A DNA stretch of 64,000 nt, from NCBI GenBank assembly GCA_007859745.1, contig SMLU01000002.1:922942-986941 (forward strand), read 5' to 3'. The first letter of the stretch is position 1. Each line of letters opens with the position of its first letter. The notes under the pieces were generated by a model. It saw only the letters and a list, made by a program, of their open reading frames with translations, made no database searches and was not told the DNA's origin. The position numbers and the translations under genes were made by a program. This document shows positions 59,954 to 64,000 of the stretch, piece after piece. Origin of the DNA: Phycisphaerae bacterium RAS1 (GTDB taxonomy: Bacteria; Planctomycetota; Phycisphaerae; UBA1845; Fen-1342).

Positions 59954-61273
59954 TTACGGGCGCGGCTCGGATGGGTCGCGGCTCTGATCAACCGGACTGG
60001 CGGCGATGATCCACACGGGGGCGATTCGCCCGAGCAGCATGGCCAGCATCAGCCACGCCATTCCGTATTGATATACATCGACGCGTTGCTGGATGCCGCT
60101 GGAGAGGTTGCGGCTGGTGACGGCGGCGGAGACGCCGGACGTGAGTCCGCCGCCGGCGACGGCGGATGAGGCGTCGAGGAAGGCGTCGGCGAAAGTGGGG
60201 GGCGGCTGGTAGGCGGTGGCGGTGAAATGCTCGATCACCAAAAGGCCCAGGGCGGTGAGCAGCACGAGCGCCAGCAGCGTGACGGCGAGCCGGACGGCGA
60301 TTGCGAAGGCGCGTTCGTCGCGCGTGCGGCCGGCAAATGCGCCGATGAGCAGAGCGGCGGCTAGGGGCCAGCCGAGGCCGCCGAGCGGCGATCCAGGGAA
60401 GCCGCCGACCAGCATGACGGCGGCCAGCACGACTTTGGTTCCGTCGGAAGCGGAGCGTTCGGAAAGGGCCTCGGTCTGCACGCCGGCGCCGGCGGCGCTG
60501 AAGACCTGAAGCGCGCAGCGCGAGAGACGCTCGCCCGAATGACGGGCGGCGAGCGAGTCGGGGACGGCGCCGCTCTCGCGCCCGCCGCGCGGCGATTCAA
60601 ACGCGGCCAGCAGCGCGGCGGCCAGGATCAGGAACAGGATCCACGATCCGAAGGTCACGCCTGTCGCGGCGGCGGATTGCAGGCAGCGTCGGCGCCAGGC
60701 GGCGAAGGGCATGATCCAAAGCGTCCAACCGGCGGCCGTCAGCAGGCCCAGCACGGCGATGAGCCACGCGAGCGCGCCGGCGGGGCGCTGCGGCAGCCAA
60801 CCGAACGAGAGGACGCCGGTGCTCAACGATTGTGTTGCATCAAGATGGGAAAGGGGGGCGGCTACGATCGCCAGGAGCAAGCATGCGGCTTGGCTGGTGA
60901 ATAGCGTGACAAGCACGAAGACGATTGCCAACAATGCTGGATGCGGCGCCGCGCGGAGATTCAGCAACGGCAGGCGATCTCGAAGCGCGGCGAGAATGGT
61001 GGAGATGTAGGCGATTGCTCCGGCCAGGCTCAGTGCGACGAGCACGGACCGCCCGGCGTCGGTGTAGGCGCGTTCCGCGGGATGGGTCATCAGGCCGCAG
61101 CCGACGACGGCGCTGATCGAATCGAAGGTGGATTGCCAGTAGTGACGCGCCCAGAAGAACTGCCAGTCGCGCGGATCGGTGAGCGTTGCCCACGGCTGAG
61201 CCAGGAGGAACGCACCCGCCCCGGTCAGCACGACGAGAACGCAGAAAAACAGGGCAGCGGGTCGGGAGAACAT
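59954..61273 (-). CDS. Divergent TrkH-type cation transporter
   Basis: 439 aa with about ten membrane helices. Pore-loop-like segments are FDSISAVVGCGLMTHP near residue 50 and FLDASSAVAGGGLTSGVS near 385; the latter keeps the filter-type GGL-x-S-G. The family motif GGxPGSTAGG appears as GGFPGSPLGGLG, and a C-terminal LMLAMLLGRIAPVWI matches the end of TrkH/KtrB proteins. Several filter glycines are replaced, so potassium specificity is uncertain. No TrkA/KtrA regulator adjoins it. It lies 91 bp upstream of neuC on the same strand and could be co-transcribed with it. Confidence 0.65.
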   Translation of the reverse strand: MFSRPAALFFCVLVVLTGAGAFLLAQPWATLTDPRDWQFFWARHYWQSTFDSISAVVGCGLMTHPAERAYTDAGRSVLVALSLAGAIAYISTILAALRDRLPLLNLRAAPHPALLAIVFVLVTLFTSQAACLLLAIVAAPLSHLDATQSLSTGVLSFGWLPQRPAGALAWLIAVLGLLTAAGWTLWIMPFAAWRRRCLQSAAATGVTFGSWILFLILAAALLAAFESPRGGRESGAVPDSLAARHSGERLSRCALQVFSAAGAGVQTEALSERSASDGTKVVLAAVMLVGGFPGSPLGGLGWPLAAALLIGAFAGRTRDERAFAIAVRLAVTLLALVLLTALGLLVIEHFTATAYQPPPTFADAFLDASSAVAGGGLTSGVSAAVTSRNLSSGIQQRVDVYQYGMAWLMLAMLLGRIAPVWIIAASPVDQSRDPSEPRP

Positions 61274-61330
61274 TCCAGGCCTCTCGGCGAGCGACCGGGG
61301 ATGTTAGCCGTCTTCTGCCCTGGAAGGGCG

Positions 61331-61359
61331 AAAAAAAAAGCCCCGGGCGAAGCCCGGGG
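61331..61359 (-). terminator. Rho-independent terminator for the PEP-CTERM gene
   Basis: On the minus strand an 8-bp stem (CCCCGGGC, loop of three bases, GCCCGGGG) at 61341-61359 is followed by a run of nine Ts (61331-61339). It ends transcription from the gene at 61436-62329. Repeat palindromes (GGGACGGGCG and others) lie between the two. Confidence 0.85.
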
Positions 61360-61435
61360 TGAATTGGGTGGGACGGGCGTCTCGCCCGTCCCGGCCACAT
61401 CAAGAACGGGCAACATGCCCGTTCCACCCGAGACG

Positions 61436-62329
61436 CTAGCGCCTGCGGCGCAGGGCGACGAGCATCATCGCCAGGGTCGCCAGCCCGGTTGAGGGCTCGG
61501 GGGTGATCGTGAACAATCCGAGCTGGCCCTGGACGTACTCGAAAGATCCGTCATGTTCGAAGGATCCCCAGCCGCTCAGCGACTGATCACCGACGTCACC
61601 ACTGCCATCGTACTGGATCGTTCCGCCAGTCAGGCGGACGCCGGCATTCGGGTCGGTCTGGAGGTTTGACATGACGTGAATACTGATCGTCGAGCCATCC
61701 GGGCTGAGCGTGCTTGAGCCCAGTTCCAGGCCGTCGCCGACGGCATCCACCGCGGGGGACTGCGTCCAGTTGAACCCGCCCGGCAGCGAAAACACGAGAA
61801 AGCTGTCCGCGGTGTACCAGCCCGGCCCCTGCGCGTTGAGCAGCGCGGCGCCGTTCTGGCGAATTTCTACTGTTTCACCCGGCAGCGTGGCGGGCACACC
61901 GGCAGCGACCGTCGTGACGTTCGGGTTGTTGCTGTCGGCGTTGTTCTGCGCGACGGTGTAATTCGAGGTGGATCCGTTGTTGAACACGACTCGCGTGGGC
62001 GTGCCGCGATTGGGATTGGAGATTCCGCCGGCGGTGTCCCAAAGGCGGACGCTTGCGCCGCCGGCGGCGTCCGCGGTGCCGCTGTAGCGCGTGTTCCACA
62101 CGCCTTGGCGGTAGTACTGGAAAGAGTAGGGTGTGTTGGCTTTTCCGCCGGTGATGGTGAGCCTTCCGCTCCAGGTGCCGGGCACGAACGTGTGGGTGCC
62201 GCCGGTGGGTGCGAAAGCGGATTGCACGCCGAGCGTCGTCAGCGCCAAGGCGCCGATCGTCCGCGCGGCGCGTGATCCAATTCCAGCCAAAGCGCTCCGC
62301 AGCCAGTTACGTCCGATTTTCGTGAACAT
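61436..62329 (-). CDS. PEP-CTERM sorted secreted protein
   Basis: 297 aa. The ATG at 62329 has AGGAGA upstream. The N-terminal region IGALALTTLGVQSAFAPTGG is a signal peptide. The middle is Asn/Thr/Gly-rich and beta-structured (GVWNTRYSGTADAAGGAS, GWYTADSFLVFSLPGGF). The C-terminus TPEPSTGLATLAMMLVALRR plus two basic residues is a clear PEP-CTERM. It is transcribed leftward from the region that also holds the sigma-54-driven small locus reading rightward. Confidence 0.8.
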   Translation of the reverse strand: MFTKIGRNWLRSALAGIGSRAARTIGALALTTLGVQSAFAPTGGTHTFVPGTWSGRLTITGGKANTPYSFQYYRQGVWNTRYSGTADAAGGASVRLWDTAGGISNPNRGTPTRVVFNNGSTSNYTVAQNNADSNNPNVTTVAAGVPATLPGETVEIRQNGAALLNAQGPGWYTADSFLVFSLPGGFNWTQSPAVDAVGDGLELGSSTLSPDGSTISIHVMSNLQTDPNAGVRLTGGTIQYDGSGDVGDQSLSGWGSFEHDGSFEYVQGQLGLFTITPEPSTGLATLAMMLVALRRRR

Positions 62330-62594
62330 GTCGCCTGTCTCCTGCGTTGGATTCTGCCCAGTCGCGGCGGACGCCGGTGTCCGCCTCACGGGGGAAAGCG
62401 AAGTTCTCGGGTGAATTGGGCGGGACGGCGAGCAACGGCATGGTCTGACTTGGACAAACGGTGCAGCATAGGTGTGACGGGCGTCTCGCCCGACAGTGCG
62501 GTGTCACAAACTGGCGACATGCCCGTTCAATCCTCCGCGCCGCTCCGATTGCCAGCCACATCCGATAATTTCTGGCCCGAATTGCACGAACACG

Positions 62595-62658
62595 GTGGGG
62601 AACGAACACCCAACTCTTTTCCCCACTTTCGGTAACTGCGTTCCCCACTTTTCCCCAT
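62595..62658. promoter_or_regulatory. Repeated GTGGGGAA/TTCCCCAC sites upstream of the sigma-54 promoter
   Basis: Copies lie at 62595-62602 (GTGGGGAA), 62619-62626 and 62641-62648 (TTCCCCAC), with a one-mismatch copy at 62651-62658 (TTCCCCAT). Spacing between the first three is 22-24 bp, about two helical turns. They lie 40-103 bp upstream of the -24 element, where enhancer-binding proteins act. They also lie between this promoter and the divergent PEP-CTERM gene. Confidence 0.55.
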
Positions 62659-62697
62659 GCAAGCGCTTTTTTCGAGCGCCACACGAGAAATGCAGTC

Positions 62698-62712
62698 TGG
62701 CACGCCCTTTGC
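62698..62712 (+). promoter_or_regulatory. Sigma-54 (RpoN) promoter
   Basis: TGGCACGCCCTTTGC matches the -24/-12 consensus TGGCAC(G/A)NNNNTTGC with correct spacing of the GG and GC elements. Transcription should start near 62724, about 55 nt before the small ORF at 62779. Confidence 0.75.
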
Positions 62713-62778
62713 CTTATGAGTCCCACATCCGGCGGCAGCCACACGAGGCCCGCACGAGGAAGCAAAAGGAGACGCGAC

Positions 62779-62940
62779 ATGCTTGAGTGGTTGAAACAGA
62801 TGATCGGGTTGCGAAACACCCGCGGCGAACGCGACGGCCCGCAATCGAACGCCCGCGTGCGATTCTGTGCGGTCGCCGTCCCGGCCCGACCGACGCGACG
62901 CCGCCCCGTCACGCTGATGATTCGCGAGGGCCGTGTATGA
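62779..62940 (+). CDS. Small protein driven by the sigma-54 promoter (53 aa)
   Basis: The ATG at 62779 has a strong AAAAGGAG 7 nt upstream, the best ribosome site in the region, which argues for real translation. The product begins MLEWLKQMIGLRNTRGERDG and is basic in its second half (PARPTRRRPVTLMIREGRV). The N-terminal 11 residues could be an amphipathic helix. No family was recognised. The stop overlaps the ATG of the next small frame (ATGA at 62937). The gene stands between the promoter at 62698 and the terminator at 63146. Confidence 0.6.
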   Translation: MLEWLKQMIGLRNTRGERDGPQSNARVRFCAVAVPARPTRRRPVTLMIREGRV

Positions 62941-63065
62941 CAGATGCGACAGCTCCCGCCGGGAGCACGAGTCTCCCGGGCGCGGCGGCGCCCGGCAGGC
63001 CCGTGCTCCTGGCACGGGGTTCAATCTTCCCGATGGCGGCAGTGCCTCCGAGCGCGGGGCGATAA
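62937..63065 (+). CDS. Possible second small coupled ORF (42 aa)
   Basis: ATG 62937 overlaps the preceding stop in an ATGA arrangement, typical of translational coupling. The product is Ala/Pro-rich and short (MTDATAPAGSTSLPGAAAP...). It stops inside the loop of a perfect 11-bp hairpin (GAGCGCGGGGC) at about 63053-63079. It could be a genuine micro-ORF or simply untranslated leader of a small RNA; evidence is only positional. Confidence 0.35.
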   Translation: MTDATAPAGSTSLPGAAAPGRPVLLARGSIFPMAAVPPSAGR

Positions 63066-63145
63066 GCCCCGCGCTCCGCCGCCGGGAAGTACGACCGGTC
63101 CGAAACGAGACGCGAAGACCCCCGAAGCTCTCTCACTCTCTCCAA

Positions 63146-63194
63146 GCCGCGCAGACCGACGCCCCCGGCTGCGCGGCGTCTCTTTTTTCTTTCC
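63146..63194 (+). terminator. Rho-independent terminator of the sigma-54 transcript
   Basis: GCCGCGCAG at 63146-63154 pairs with CTGCGCGGC at 63169-63177 (9-bp stem, 14-nt loop), followed by GTCTCTTTTTTCTTTC. With the start near 62724 this gives a transcript of about 470 nt. The 63195-63382 remainder shows only a weak 48-codon frame from 63289. Confidence 0.75.
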
Positions 63195-63382
63195 GAGCGG
63201 CGCGCGTCAGGTAGCGGTTTTCAAGTCTCCGCTCCTTCACGGTCGCGCCGCGGAAAGAGCGCTGCGACAGGTTCTTTTGAGAAGATCAATGACAGGCGCC
63301 AATCAGGCGATGTCACCGGCCGGCGGCGCGATGGGAAGGGTGGATCGATTGGAACAAGCGATTCGGGAAGGGGTGGCGCGCG

Positions 63383-63991
63383 CTACGGATACACCACCGG
63401 CCCGAACCCGCACGCCGTCGGATTCGGATCCGTAAACGGCCCTCTCCCGTCGATTTTGATCCCCTCCGACGTCGCCGCATGCAGGTGCCGTTCGCTGCAC
63501 GCATGCGGCTCAGCCACGTGCCCGTTCGTGATCCGCGTCAGCGCGATGTGCGTGCCGGCGGGAAAGTTACCCACGGCCTTGTCCAGCACGACTTCCTGCG
63601 GCGCATAGCGGACGCTCACGCTGGCCCCCGCGCTGCGCCCCGCCGCGTCATACGCCCGAACGATGATCTCGTTGTTTCCTTCGCGCAGCCCGGCCACCGT
63701 GAATTCGACGAGGTACTGGTCGCCGGCGCTGCCGGTCGACTCGATCGGTGCATTCGCATCAACTTCCGGCCCGCCATTGAGGAGGTAGACCACGCGTGTC
63801 ACGCGGTCCGGCGCCGCTTCCATCGCGGCCTCAATGTGCACCATCGGGAACGGCACGGTGCTCACCGGGCCCGGAAAGGCAATGGTCAGTTCGAAGTTTA
63901 CGCCCAACTGGTTCTGCATGTCGCAGGTCAGCCCCAGGTTGGCGAGTAACAGCAGGAACCCGCCGGCGCACCGTAGTCGTGCACAGCACAT
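63383..63991 (-). CDS. Lipoprotein-like protein (5' end possibly beyond window)
   Basis: 202 aa from the ATG at 63991. The upstream codons are open to the edge of the window, so the true start could lie outside. The N-terminus GFLLLLANLGLTC fits a lipoprotein signal with Cys near residue 23. The middle resembles an Ig-like beta-sandwich (RVVYLLNGGPEVDANAP, LREGNNEIIVRAYDAAGRSA), a pattern seen in bacterial Ig domains that describe changes to an object. The C-terminus is His/Cys-containing (HACSERHLHAATSEGI). It is probably envelope-attached; function unknown. Confidence 0.6.
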   Translation of the reverse strand: MCCARLRCAGGFLLLLANLGLTCDMQNQLGVNFELTIAFPGPVSTVPFPMVHIEAAMEAAPDRVTRVVYLLNGGPEVDANAPIESTGSAGDQYLVEFTVAGLREGNNEIIVRAYDAAGRSAGASVSVRYAPQEVVLDKAVGNFPAGTHIALTRITNGHVAEPHACSERHLHAATSEGIKIDGRGPFTDPNPTACGFGPVVYP

Positions 63992-64000
63992 TACAAAGCT

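Noticed and set aside
62659-62672. TGCAAGCGCTTTTT as a second LacI-type operator
   Set aside because: The last two consensus positions (CA) fail and the palindrome is broken.
63010-63024. Second sigma-54-like sequence TGGCACGGGGTTCAA
   Set aside because: The -12 GC is replaced by CA, and it lies inside the small transcript.
63289-63435. 48-codon plus-strand frame
   Set aside because: It has no convincing ribosome site and overlaps the 3' end of the minus-strand lipoprotein-like gene.

Overview
The window is about 65% GC and reads as a chromosome fragment of a planctomycete, probably a Phycisphaerae-like lineage. This is inferred from protein style, since no rRNA or tRNA gene was recognised. 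The clues are many short C-terminal dockerin-type modules (two calcium loops ending in DINPFVALL), PEP-CTERM tails, a prepilin-type secreted protein with the FTLIELLVV leader, a hydrazine-synthase-alpha-like propeller, a very long secretin-N-domain protein, and abundant GC-rich palindromes between genes.

Layout. 1-9444 (minus): one giant open frame with about 28-30 tandem secretin N-domains, running off the left edge. 9950-15751: a small secreted protein, an HZS-alpha-like dockerin protein, an anti-sigma-like dockerin protein, a dicarboxylate symporter and an unknown exported protein. 15814-19694: an overlapping pair, degenerate Gfo/Idh protein plus DUF4091 lipoprotein. 19705-26780 (minus): radical SAM protein, BNR-repeat protein, lipoprotein, GlpX phosphatase and a polytopic membrane protein, with a candidate structured RNA at 20678-20781 (plus). 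27238-35424: secreted dockerin and PEP-CTERM proteins, two of them frameshifted.

35541-43147 (plus) looks like a sugar-utilisation locus: a LacI-type operator, a GH1 beta-glucosidase, a GH144-like secreted glucanase, and an ABC importer (binding protein and two permeases) interrupted by a minus-strand toxin-antitoxin pair. The substrate may be a beta-1,2-glucan. 43206-47082 holds a RepA-like ATPase with a probable leaderless promoter, a DNA methyltransferase fused to an Mrr-like nuclease domain, an unknown protein and a truncated gene. 47557-55998 carries a cyclophilin, an NCS1 permease and four more secreted proteins, two of which share an almost identical dockerin cassette. 56273-59862 (minus) is a compact neuC-neuA-methyltransferase-neuB cluster for a nonulosonic (sialic-like) acid. 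59954-62329 has a TrkH-like transporter and a PEP-CTERM protein. 62595-63194 holds a near-consensus sigma-54 promoter with upstream repeated sites, two tiny overlapping ORFs and a terminator. A partial lipoprotein-like gene reaches the right edge.

At least seven families of dispersed palindromes lie between genes. In two places they lie inside reading frames: the 3' part of the giant gene and the 3' end of neuC.
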